Part shown: positions 42,079-49,260 of the stretch, in pieces | Position numbering within the stretch: position 1 is the stretch's first letter | How the letters are laid out: every line of letters starts with the position of its first letter | Assembly: GCA_035263845.1 (NCBI GenBank) | Contig: DATFQY010000222.1 | Location: forward strand, 1 to 64,000 | Direction of reading: 5' to 3' | Length of the DNA stretch: 64,000 nt | From: JAWOLE01 sp035263845 | Lineage (GTDB): Bacteria; Acidobacteriota; Thermoanaerobaculia; UBA5066; Gp7-AA6 | Translations under genes and position numbers: made by a program | The notes under the pieces: model-generated | Databases searched by the model: none | Told to the model about the DNA's origin: nothing | Seen by the model: only the letters and a program-made list of their open reading frames with translations

Positions 42079-43107
42079 ATGAAACGACAGGGACTGATTT
42101 ATCCGCTGGCGTTCGCCCTGACGCTGCTGCTTGCTGCGGCCGCGCAGGCTGCTCCGCGCGGTGGAGGCGGTGGCGGGCACGGCGGCGGAGGCCACGGCGG
42201 CGGGGGCGGCCATGGAGGTCATGGCGGTCACGGCGGCCATGGCCACGGTGTCGTGGTCGTCGGCGGCGGATGGGGTTGGGGGTGGGGCTGGGGCTGGGGT
42301 TATCCCGGCTACTACGGCGGCTACTACGGCGACGGGTACGGTTACGGCCCGGGCGCCGGCTACGGATGGGCCGCGATCGATACCGACGTTGCTCCCGAGG
42401 AGGCCGTGGTCTACCTCGATGGCAGACCGATCGGCACCGCCGATGATTTCGACGGCTATCCCGACTACCTCTTCCTGGGGCCGGGCCACTACAAGATCGA
42501 GTTCCGGCTCGACGGTTACCAGCCCCTGGTGAAGGAAGTGGACGCGCAACCCGGGATGTACATCGACTTCACGGATAAGATGGCGCACATCCCGGGCGTG
42601 AAGCCCAATCCCGCCAACGACGCCAAGATCGAGGGCCCGGTACAGCGCTACTTCATGAAGAGGCAGCGCGGCGGGAATCGCGGCACCATGCCGGCTCCCA
42701 ACGGCCCGGACGGATACGGCCACGGGGATGTCGAGGTCGGGCCGCCAGGACAGCCTCCCGCCGACGGAGGTGACGACGGTTACGATCAGCCTCCGCCGCC
42801 TCCGGCGCGCGCGCCCTCGGCTCAGCCCCGGAACGGCAACGGCGATTCGTGGCGCGGCAATCAGTACCAGCGGGTCCAGGCCCGGACCCGGCTCTACCTG
42901 ACGGTCGAGCCTCCGGACTCCGCCGTTTACATCGATAACCGGTTCGTGGGAACGGGCGAGGAGGTCAACTCCATCGACCGCGGCCTCACGGTGACGCCGG
43001 GCCACCACGTGGTGACGGTGTCGAGGCCGGGCTTCCGCGAGAAATCGCTGGAGGTGACGGTCGAGGAAGGCAAGGCCGGCAACCTGGAGATCTCGCTCAC
43101 GAAGTAG
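42079..43107 (+). CDS. Exported Gly/His-rich protein with two PEGA-like domains
   Basis: 342 aa. Signal peptide MKRQGLIYPLAFALTLLLAAAAQA, then about 60 residues of Gly-His repeats (GGHGGGGHGGGGGHGGHGG) and a Trp/Gly/Tyr stretch (GWGWGWGWGYPGYYGGYYGDG) that could bind metal or interact with cell-wall/surface material. Two PEGA-type domains follow (about 113-165: VVYLDGRPIGTADDFDGYPD...GHYKIEFRLDGY; about 270-340: AVYIDNRFVGTGEE...GHHVVTVSRPGFREKSLEV), separated by a Pro/Gly-rich linker. GGGAGG lies 8 nt before the chosen ATG. It stands alone between the glycan cluster and a terminator, so it is probably monocistronic. Confidence 0.85.
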   Translation: MKRQGLIYPLAFALTLLLAAAAQAAPRGGGGGGHGGGGHGGGGGHGGHGGHGGHGHGVVVVGGGWGWGWGWGWGYPGYYGGYYGDGYGYGPGAGYGWAAIDTDVAPEEAVVYLDGRPIGTADDFDGYPDYLFLGPGHYKIEFRLDGYQPLVKEVDAQPGMYIDFTDKMAHIPGVKPNPANDAKIEGPVQRYFMKRQRGGNRGTMPAPNGPDGYGHGDVEVGPPGQPPADGGDDGYDQPPPPPARAPSAQPRNGNGDSWRGNQYQRVQARTRLYLTVEPPDSAVYIDNRFVGTGEEVNSIDRGLTVTPGHHVVTVSRPGFREKSLEVTVEEGKAGNLEISLTK

Positions 43108-43130
43108 CTCAAGGTATTGTCGAAACCCCG

Positions 43131-43158
43131 GAGCGGGGCCCGGCCCCGCTCTTTTTTT
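43131..43158 (+). terminator. Intrinsic terminator after the PEGA protein gene
   Basis: Stem GAGCGGGGC / GCCCCGCTC with a CCG loop, followed by seven T. Confidence 0.92.
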
Positions 43159-43174
43159 GTGCGTTTTTTGGCCC

Positions 43175-43205
43175 TTGCGTGGCGGAATGTCGAATCTTGT
43201 ATACT
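43175..43205 (+). promoter_or_regulatory. Promoter-like pair ahead of the candidate structured RNA
   Basis: TTGCGT (43175-43180) and TATACT (43200-43205) with a long 19-nt spacer. The -10 box is good, the -35 moderate. Predicted transcript start about 43212, at the first base-paired segment of the candidate RNA. Confidence 0.45.
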
Positions 43206-43211
43206 CGGGCC

Positions 43212-43365
43212 CACTCGAAGGAGTCGCTCGGGGGGGTGGGTCTGGGCGATGGCTTTTCCGATGTCTGTCACGCCTTGACCAGTCCGTACTCTCAGGTCCG
43301 CTCTCTCTCAGGTCCCTCCGATACCGTCTCCAGATCCGAGCCTCGGGGGGCTCCTTCGAGCTTTC
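43212..43365 (+). ncRNA. Candidate structured RNA (6S-like rod)
   Basis: About 150 nt without a coding frame. By-eye helices nest as a rod: CTCGAAGGAG (43214-43223) with CTCCTTCGAG (43351-43360), 10 perfect pairs; GCTC (43226-43229) with GAGC (43338-43341); GGGTCTGG (43238-43245) with CCAGATCC (43330-43337), 8 pairs including one G-U. Even the flanks CGGG/CCCG pair. The apical ~84 nt hold a CTCTCAGGTCC direct repeat. A rod closed by long-range stems with internal loops fits 6S RNA, but tRNA-like or other RNAs are possible. Folding was not computed. Confidence 0.4.
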
Positions 43366-43385
43366 CCGCATCCCCGTCCCCTCTT

Positions 43386-43518
43386 GTCAACCCGAGCGAG
43401 GCCGAAAGCCAGCGAAGGATCTTCTCGACCGAGCCGCGCTGGAGCCTTTCACGCAGCTCTCCACCAAGATCCTTCCCTCGGCTTCGCTTGCGACTCGCTT
43501 CGCGTTCCTCAGGATGAC
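43386..43518. repeat. Dispersed TIR element, copy B (GTCATCCTGAG family)
   Basis: About 133 bp related to copy A at 17260-17376: left end degenerate (GTCAACCCGAG), right end intact CTCAGGATGAC; shared inner blocks include GCGAGGCCGAA, CCAGCGAAG, GAGCCGCG and TCTCCACCAAGATCCTT. Its right terminal repeat supplies the last two codons and the TGA stop of holB on the minus strand. Confidence 0.7.
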
Positions 43519-44438
43519 AACGGGACCGACGCGAAGAGGTCCAGGAGAACCGACTCGTAGTGGAGGCGCTTGTTGCCCCGGCGGTTGTCGGGAGGGGCGT
43601 CGGCGGCCTTGACGGCGGCGCGGCGCAGGGCCTCCGCCGGCACCGTCCGGGCGAGGTTGAGGATCCCCGCGGCGGCGGACCGATGCCGGAGCAGCTCGCT
43701 CGAACCGGCCGACGCGACGGCCGCGTCCGCGAGGATCTCCGGGAAAAGCCTCGCGCGGTCGGCGTCGGCCTGGGCGAGGGCCTCGGCGAGAAGGAGAAGG
43801 GGAGCGACGGCGCGGCGCGCGAGGCCGGCTTCGAGGGCCGCGAGTATGTTCGCCCGCCAGGCCCGGTGTTCTTCGAGGACCTCGGCCGCCTGCCGCGGGT
43901 CCTCGAGGTCGATGTCCACGAGCTCCGCAGCGTCCTCGGCCGGGAATCCCCGTGAGACCCAGGCCTCGGTCCGCTCGGCGCGCGACTCCCGCGGCAGCGG
44001 CACGGCGACGCAGCGCGACCGGACCGTCGGGAGGAGCGCCTCCGCCCGCGTCGTCGTCAGGATCCAGTGGAAGTGCCGGCCCGGTTCCTCCAGCGTCTTC
44101 AAGAGCGCGTTGGCCGCCTCGGCGCCCAGCATCTCCGCGCGCGAGACGATCGCCACTCGCCGCGAGGACTCGTACGGCTTTCCGGCCCCGAACCCGACCG
44201 CCTCCCGGACGCCGTCGATGCGGATCTGCACGCCCTGGGGTTGGACCACCGTCAGGTCCGGATGGAGCCCCGCGATCGCGCGACGGCAGGAGCCGCATCG
44301 CCAGCCCGGGTCTTCCGACGGACAGAGCAGGATCGCGGCGAGCCTCCGCGCCTCCTCCTCCAGCCGCGCCGCCGAGGGGCCCGTCAGCAGGAGCGCTCCC
44401 GGAAACCTCCCTGGCGTCTCCGCGAGCCGCTCGAGCAC
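43509..44438 (-). CDS. holB: DNA polymerase III delta-prime subunit-like protein
   Basis: Clamp-loader component of the replisome, 309 aa. AAA+-like N-terminal domain: FPGALLLTGPSAARLEEEARRLA (Walker A position degenerate, as is normal for delta-prime), a zinc-module remnant LLCPSEDPGWRCGSCRRA, then HPDLTVVQPQGVQIRIDGVREA, and the highly typical AEMLGAEAANALLKTLEEPGRHFHWILTTT and LLPTVRSRCVAVPLP. The C-terminal helical collar follows. The GTG at 44438 is chosen (11 nt after tmk); the frame continues into tmk without a better start. Its final residues and stop come from a dispersed repeat, so the original C-terminus may have been changed. Confidence 0.88.
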   Translation of the reverse strand: MLERLAETPGRFPGALLLTGPSAARLEEEARRLAAILLCPSEDPGWRCGSCRRAIAGLHPDLTVVQPQGVQIRIDGVREAVGFGAGKPYESSRRVAIVSRAEMLGAEAANALLKTLEEPGRHFHWILTTTRAEALLPTVRSRCVAVPLPRESRAERTEAWVSRGFPAEDAAELVDIDLEDPRQAAEVLEEHRAWRANILAALEAGLARRAVAPLLLLAEALAQADADRARLFPEILADAAVASAGSSELLRHRSAAAGILNLARTVPAEALRRAAVKAADAPPDNRRGNKRLHYESVLLDLFASVPLSS

Positions 44439-44449
44439 CGCCGCGCCGC

Positions 44450-45073
44450 TCAGAGGGAGAACCTCTCGGAGAGGATGCGCCAGGTCCTTTCGAAGATTTC
44501 CTCGCGGGGCGCGTCGGAGCGGATGACCCGCACGCGTTCCGGCTCGCGGGTCGCGATCGCAAGGTAAGCCTCCCGGACCCGCTCGTGGAAGGCGAGCTCG
44601 ACCGCCTCGAAGCGCCCCGACACGCCGCCGTCGCGGGCCCGAGCGCGGGCGAGGCCCGAGACCGCGTCCACGTCGTAGAGCAGCGTCAGGTCGGGCACGA
44701 GGCCGTCCCGGGCGATCGAGTCCACGAGGCGGACCGCGACAGCGTCCAGGCCCCGGCCATGCTGCTGGTAGGCCTCGGTCGCGTCGGAGTAGCGGTCGCA
44801 CAGGACGAAAGCCCCGCGCGCGAGGGCGGGCCGGAGGATTTCCCGGACGTGCTGGCGGCGGTCCGCTTCCAGCAGCAGCCACTCGGTCACGGAGTCGAGC
44901 CCGGAGTTCTCAGCGTTCAGCAGGATCTCCCGGAGCGTCTCTCCGACCCGCGTACCTCCCGGCTCGCGCGTCGCGACGACGTCGCGCCCGAGCCGGCGCA
45001 GGCGCTCGGCGGAGAGCCGCACCTGGGTGGATTTGCCCGATCCCTCGCCCCCTTCGAACGTGACGAACGGCAC
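44450..45073 (-). CDS. tmk: Thymidylate kinase
   Basis: Phosphorylates dTMP to dTDP for DNA synthesis; about 207 aa. P-loop FEGGEGSGKSTQ near the N-terminus, dTMP-binding TREPGGTRVGE, catalytic DRYSDATEAYQQHGRGLD, and LTLLYDVDAVSGLARARARDG (lid-containing region). GTG at 45073 gives the compact start VPFVTFEGG; TTG at 45088 would add five residues. It forms a unit with holB, a common replication-gene pairing. It is divergent from the phosphatase gene at 45145. Confidence 0.95.
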   Translation of the reverse strand: MPFVTFEGGEGSGKSTQVRLSAERLRRLGRDVVATREPGGTRVGETLREILLNAENSGLDSVTEWLLLEADRRQHVREILRPALARGAFVLCDRYSDATEAYQQHGRGLDAVAVRLVDSIARDGLVPDLTLLYDVDAVSGLARARARDGGVSGRFEAVELAFHERVREAYLAIATREPERVRVIRSDAPREEIFERTWRILSERFSL

Positions 45074-45144
45074 CGGGCAAGGATACAAGGACGGCCGGGC
45101 GGGACTTCTCCCGTAACATTCTCTGTTTGGGGGGTACCAGGAGC

Positions 45145-47733
45145 ATGACGGGCGTCGGAGCGGAGGAGCGCGCCAGGCGCGCGGGGTCGCTGCGGGGCTG
45201 GTTCTACGCCGTCGGGCTGATCGGCCTGGCCATCGCCGTTGCGTCCATCGCGGACATGTTCTCGGCGCGGCCCAACGACGGCATCGTCCCGGTCCCGTAC
45301 CGCAGCGGCGGCATCGAGGTCCGCATGGTCGCTCCGGGCGGCGCCGCGGAGAAGGCCGGGATCACCGCGGGCGACTGCATCCTGGGCCTCGCCAACCACC
45401 TGGTCAACTCGATCTCCGACGCCTCGCGCGAGCTGCGCCGCCACCAGATCGGGGAGACCGTCCCGTACCTCGTCCGCCGGGGGCCCTGTGCCTCCCCGGG
45501 AATGACGGCGGGCGCCGGAGGCGGAGAGCTCCGGACCGTTCCGGTCAAGCTCTCGTCGATCCGGCTCGGGGGGACGACCTACCTCTATGCCGCCGTGCTC
45601 GGCTTCCTCTTCTTCTTCATCGGGTTCTTCGTGTTCGCGCGGCGGCCCGACGACCGCTCCGCCCAGGTCTTCTTCCTGCTGTGCGTCCTCTTCCTGCTCT
45701 TCTTCGTCTGCCGGCTGCGCCCCGCCTCCTACTGGTGGATCGACGTTTTCGTGCAGAACACGGGGACGGTCAGCCTCTTCCTCCTGCCCGCCGTCTTCCT
45801 CCACTTCTTCCTGATCTTTCCCAGGCCCAAGGTGTTCACCTTCGCCGACCGCGACGAGTGGAGCGACGAGGCGCCGGGCTGGAAGAAGAAGCTCGAGGAG
45901 TTCCTCTCGGCGAGCCCCGCGCTCTTCTACCTGATCTACTCGATTCCGCCGGTCGTCTTCCTCTACGACGTCTTCCGGCAGCTCCAGGGCCGGCGCGTCT
46001 CGATCCTCTCGGGAGCACCGCTGTCCTCCTGGGTCCTGCTCGGCGACTACCTGATCCTGGGGCTCGCGGCCCTGGCCCACTCGGCGTTCACCCTGCGCGA
46101 GCCCTCCGAGAGGCGGCAGGCCTTCCACGTCCTCGTCGGAACGATCCTCGGCACGACGCCCTTCGTGCTGCTGGGCATCGTCCTGCCGTCGCTCTTCAAC
46201 AACGACGACTACGTCTTCTACGGCATCGTCCCGATGATCCTGATCCCGCTGACGTTCGCCTACGCGATCGTCCGCTTCCAGATGCTCAACATCCGGCTGG
46301 TCGTGCGCCGGACGTTCCTCTACGCCGGGACGACGGCGATCCTCTTCGGCTTCTACATCGCGGCGATCGCAACTGCCAACGCGCTCTTCGCCGAGCGGCT
46401 CTCGGCCTCCCCGATCTTCAATTTCGGCTTTTTCCTCGTGGTCGTGCCGCTCTTCGAACTGCTGCGCCGGCGGCTCCAGACGCCGCTGGACAAGCTCTTC
46501 TTCCGGGAGAAGTTCGACTACCAGGCGGCGCTGCTCGAGATGAGCGAGGCCATCACGGGAGAGCTGGACCTCGGGAAGATCACCGACTACCTGACCGCGA
46601 GCGTGACCGCGACGATGCGACTGGAGCGCGCCTCCGTCTGGCTGCGGGACCGGGACGGGTTCCTCGAGCGGCGGGGAAGGCGAGAGGACCGCCTCTCGCC
46701 CGACGCCGATCTGCGGCGGGTCCTGCGCCGCGAGGGCAAGCCCGTCGGGCTGGAGGAGCTGTCGCTCTCCTTCGCCGACGAGGAGAGCCAGGCCTTCCGC
46801 GAGCGGCTCTCCGAGGAGGGGTTCAAGCTGGTCGTTCCGCTCGTCTACCGGGAGCGGCTGATGGGGCTCCTGGCGCTGAAAGAAAAGCTCTCGGGCGAGC
46901 GGTTCGACCGCGAGGACCGCTCGCTCCTCTCCACCCTCGCCAACCAGGCCGCCCTCGCCATCGAGACCGCGCTGCTCCACGACGAGATGACCCGGCAGGC
47001 GGAGTTCCGACGCGACCTCGAGATCGCCCGCGACATCCAGTCGAGCCTTCTGCCGCGGTCGGTCCCGATCCTGCCGGGGTTCGAGCTGCTCGGAGGGAGC
47101 CTCCCCGCGCGCATCGTCGGCGGCGACTTCTACGACTTCATCCCGTTCGAGGACCGCTCGCTGGGCGTCGTCATCGGCGACGTCTCGGGCAAGTCGGTCC
47201 CCGCGTCGCTCCTGATGGTCGCCTCCAAGGAGATCGTCTACTCCCGCGCCTTGACGACCCGCGACCCGGGCGTCCTTTTCCAGGAGTCCAACCGGCGCAT
47301 CTACTCGATCAAGAGGCGGATGTTCGTCTCGCTCGGCTACTTCGTCCTGGATCCCGACGCGATGAGCCTGCGGTACGCGATCGGGGGGCAGCCGCTGCCG
47401 ATCCTGCTGCGCTCGGGCGACGGGGGGCCCCGGCCGCTCGACCCGCCCGAGCACCGGCTGCCGCTCGGGGCCTTCCGGGAGGTCCCCTACGACACCCGCG
47501 AGATCTACTTGAAGCGCGGGGACCTGATCTTCTTCTACACGGACGGGTTCTCCGAAGCCATGGACGAATCCATGAATCCGTACGGGGAGGAGCGCCTGAT
47601 GAAGTCACTGGCCGCCCGGCAGGGGGAGAGCCTGGAGGACCTGGCCAACGGAATCCTGGCGGACATCCGCAAGCACGTGGGCGGTGCCGAACAGTACGAC
47701 GACATGACGTTCCTGCTCCTGAAAGTGCAATGA
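45145..47733 (+). CDS. Membrane PP2C (SpoIIE-type) phosphatase with PDZ, 7TM-type and GAF domains
   Basis: 862 aa. TM segment (WFYAVGLIGLAIAVASIADMF), PDZ-like domain (about 50-130: IEVRMVAPGGAAEKAGITAGD), then about eight TM helices with FLHFFLIFPR and IPLTFAYAIVRFQMLNIRLVVRRTFLYAG signatures, GAF domain (about 455-615), helix EIARDIQSSLLP, and a PP2C domain (about 640-860) with VGGDFYDF, IGDVSGKSVPASL, FYTDGFSEA and YDDMTFLLL. In place of the usual AGHNPP it has GGQPLP. The membrane half is the same module as in the histidine kinase at 8010. It probably senses a membrane or periplasmic cue and dephosphorylates an anti-anti-sigma protein such as that at 51804. ATG 45145 preferred over TTG 45127. 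Confidence 0.9.
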   Translation: MTGVGAEERARRAGSLRGWFYAVGLIGLAIAVASIADMFSARPNDGIVPVPYRSGGIEVRMVAPGGAAEKAGITAGDCILGLANHLVNSISDASRELRRHQIGETVPYLVRRGPCASPGMTAGAGGGELRTVPVKLSSIRLGGTTYLYAAVLGFLFFFIGFFVFARRPDDRSAQVFFLLCVLFLLFFVCRLRPASYWWIDVFVQNTGTVSLFLLPAVFLHFFLIFPRPKVFTFADRDEWSDEAPGWKKKLEEFLSASPALFYLIYSIPPVVFLYDVFRQLQGRRVSILSGAPLSSWVLLGDYLILGLAALAHSAFTLREPSERRQAFHVLVGTILGTTPFVLLGIVLPSLFNNDDYVFYGIVPMILIPLTFAYAIVRFQMLNIRLVVRRTFLYAGTTAILFGFYIAAIATANALFAERLSASPIFNFGFFLVVVPLFELLRRRLQTPLDKLFFREKFDYQAALLEMSEAITGELDLGKITDYLTASVTATMRLERASVWLRDRDGFLERRGRREDRLSPDADLRRVLRREGKPVGLEELSLSFADEESQAFRERLSEEGFKLVVPLVYRERLMGLLALKEKLSGERFDREDRSLLSTLANQAALAIETALLHDEMTRQAEFRRDLEIARDIQSSLLPRSVPILPGFELLGGSLPARIVGGDFYDFIPFEDRSLGVVIGDVSGKSVPASLLMVASKEIVYSRALTTRDPGVLFQESNRRIYSIKRRMFVSLGYFVLDPDAMSLRYAIGGQPLPILLRSGDGGPRPLDPPEHRLPLGAFREVPYDTREIYLKRGDLIFFYTDGFSEAMDESMNPYGEERLMKSLAARQGESLEDLANGILADIRKHVGGAEQYDDMTFLLLKVQ

Positions 47734-47742
47734 GATCAAGGA

Positions 47743-47810
47743 GGAACGACCGCCTCCTGCCAGGATAGGGGGACCCCTCATGGGGAGGGTGAAACCTAGG
47801 GGATTGGAGG
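47743..47810 (+). promoter_or_regulatory. Palindrome-rich leader of the TPR gene
   Basis: Three small inverted repeats in a row: AGGAGG...CCTCCT, AGGGG-GA-CCCCT and CCCC-TCAT-GGGG, ending with the GGAGG ribosome site 7 nt before ATG 47818. They could form alternative hairpins controlling translation. Confidence 0.3.
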
Positions 47811-47817
47811 CCGTAAT

Positions 47818-49257
47818 ATGAGCAGGATGGGTATCAAGTCCCGCCGGGCCGTAGCCCTGGTCACGGTCCTTTTCCTGCTCGTGGCGGGCGGGGTGCTGGC
47901 CCTCTACCTGACGTCCACCAGCCGGCGGGAGGTCACGACCTCCTCATCGGCCGCGTACGACGCCTACCGGTCGGGGGTGGATAACTTGCGTCGCTTCTAT
48001 ACGAAGGAAGCGAGGGTCGACTTCGCGCGAGCCCTCTCGCTGGATCCCAATTTCGCCATGGCGATGCTGCGCCTGGCGGGCCTCTCCAACCAGGACCAGT
48101 ACAAGTCCCTGGTTGAGCGCGCTTCGAAGCTCCGCGGCCGCTTGAACGAGAGGGAGCGCCTGTGGGTGGACCTCTACATGACGGGCGAAAAAGGGAGCCG
48201 GGAGGAGAGACTCAAGATCGCCAAGGAGCTTCACGAGAAGTATCCCGACGACATCGACGCGGCGCACTGGCTCGCTGGGGACGAGATGGCCCAGGGCCGG
48301 ACGGACGAAGCGATCCGGATCATGATGGGCCTTCTCGCCCAGGACCCCAACATCGCGGACGTCTACAACCAATGCGGCTACTACTACGCCTTCCGCGGGG
48401 AATACGAGAAGGCCGTCGAGAACGTCAAGAAGTACCAGTTCATGGCCCCCGACCAGGCCAATCCCTGGGACAGCCTCGGCGAAATCCAGGCCTACATGGG
48501 TCATTACGACGAGGCGATCGCCAACCTCAACAAGGCTCTCTCGCTGAAGCCCGATTTCTTCGAGTCGCATTACCACCTTGGCGTCGCCTATGAAGGAAAG
48601 GGCCTGCCCGACAAGGCGATCGAGCAATACCTGGCTGCGGCGCAGGAAGCCCTGACCGACGGCAAGAGGATGGACCTTTACGCGTCGGTGATGCGGACCG
48701 GGATCGTCTCCGAAAATGCGGCCGCCGTCCGCGACGCCGCACGGCGTGTCGCGCAGCTTCCGAAGAACAAGGACTCGGAAGTCTGGAACGCGTTCACGGA
48801 ATCCGCCCTGGACCTGGCCGAGGGCCGTCCGGCAGGCGCCGAGAAGCGCCTCGCCGAGCTCCGTCCGCGGCTGCTCGAGCAATTCACGAAAGACAACCGC
48901 GATCCGGAAAGGAAGCCCTTCTTCCCGGTCTGGAACGGGCTGATGGCGCTGGCGAAGGCCCGTCAGGGCAAGATCGACGAAGCGATCGCGCTCTACGAGC
49001 AAAACGTCAATCCGCCCAATCGTGCCGACGCCTTCGAGGGCCGGCGCTCCATCTTCGAAGCCAGGGCGCGGCTCGCGGCCCTGCTCGCCAAGAAAGGCGA
49101 CCTGGACCGCGCCGAGAAGCTCCTCGCGGAGAACAAGGCGTGGAACCCCAGCTGGGCCCCGACGCGCCCCGCCGAGCTCGTCGTGGAGCAGGCCCGGCGC
49201 GACAAGGTCCTGGCCGCCGCCGCTGCAGACAACGGAGACCGCAAGGGCGCCCGCTGA
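47818..49257 (+). CDS. Membrane-anchored tetratricopeptide-repeat protein
   Basis: 479 aa. One N-terminal TM segment (RAVALVTVLFLLVAGGVLALYLT, about 9-32) anchors a periplasmic or cytoplasmic helical-repeat domain. TPR units are clear: ARVDFARALSLDPNFAMAML, IAKELHEKYPDDIDAAHWLAGD, DEAIRIMMGLLAQDPNIADVYNQCGYYYAFRGEYEKAVENV, GHYDEAIANLNKALSLKPDFFESHYHLGVAYEGKGLPDKAIEQY, KIDEAIALYEQN, GDLDRAEKLLAENKAW. Strong GGAGG ribosome site. It ends 3 nt before the sigma54 activator gene, so the two are co-transcribed. Role unknown, perhaps a scaffold for the signalling proteins around it. Confidence 0.88.
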   Translation: MSRMGIKSRRAVALVTVLFLLVAGGVLALYLTSTSRREVTTSSSAAYDAYRSGVDNLRRFYTKEARVDFARALSLDPNFAMAMLRLAGLSNQDQYKSLVERASKLRGRLNERERLWVDLYMTGEKGSREERLKIAKELHEKYPDDIDAAHWLAGDEMAQGRTDEAIRIMMGLLAQDPNIADVYNQCGYYYAFRGEYEKAVENVKKYQFMAPDQANPWDSLGEIQAYMGHYDEAIANLNKALSLKPDFFESHYHLGVAYEGKGLPDKAIEQYLAAAQEALTDGKRMDLYASVMRTGIVSENAAAVRDAARRVAQLPKNKDSEVWNAFTESALDLAEGRPAGAEKRLAELRPRLLEQFTKDNRDPERKPFFPVWNGLMALAKARQGKIDEAIALYEQNVNPPNRADAFEGRRSIFEARARLAALLAKKGDLDRAEKLLAENKAWNPSWAPTRPAELVVEQARRDKVLAAAAADNGDRKGAR

Positions 49258-49260
49258 CCC

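Noticed and set aside
43179..43517. 112-codon plus-strand frame across the structured RNA and repeat
   Set aside because: Crosses two non-coding elements, no ribosome site, Ser/Arg/Pro-rich composition.
44917..47454. Long minus-strand frame opposite the 7TM phosphatase
   Set aside because: Low-complexity charged sequence with no motifs; the plus strand has clear PDZ, TM, GAF and PP2C domains.
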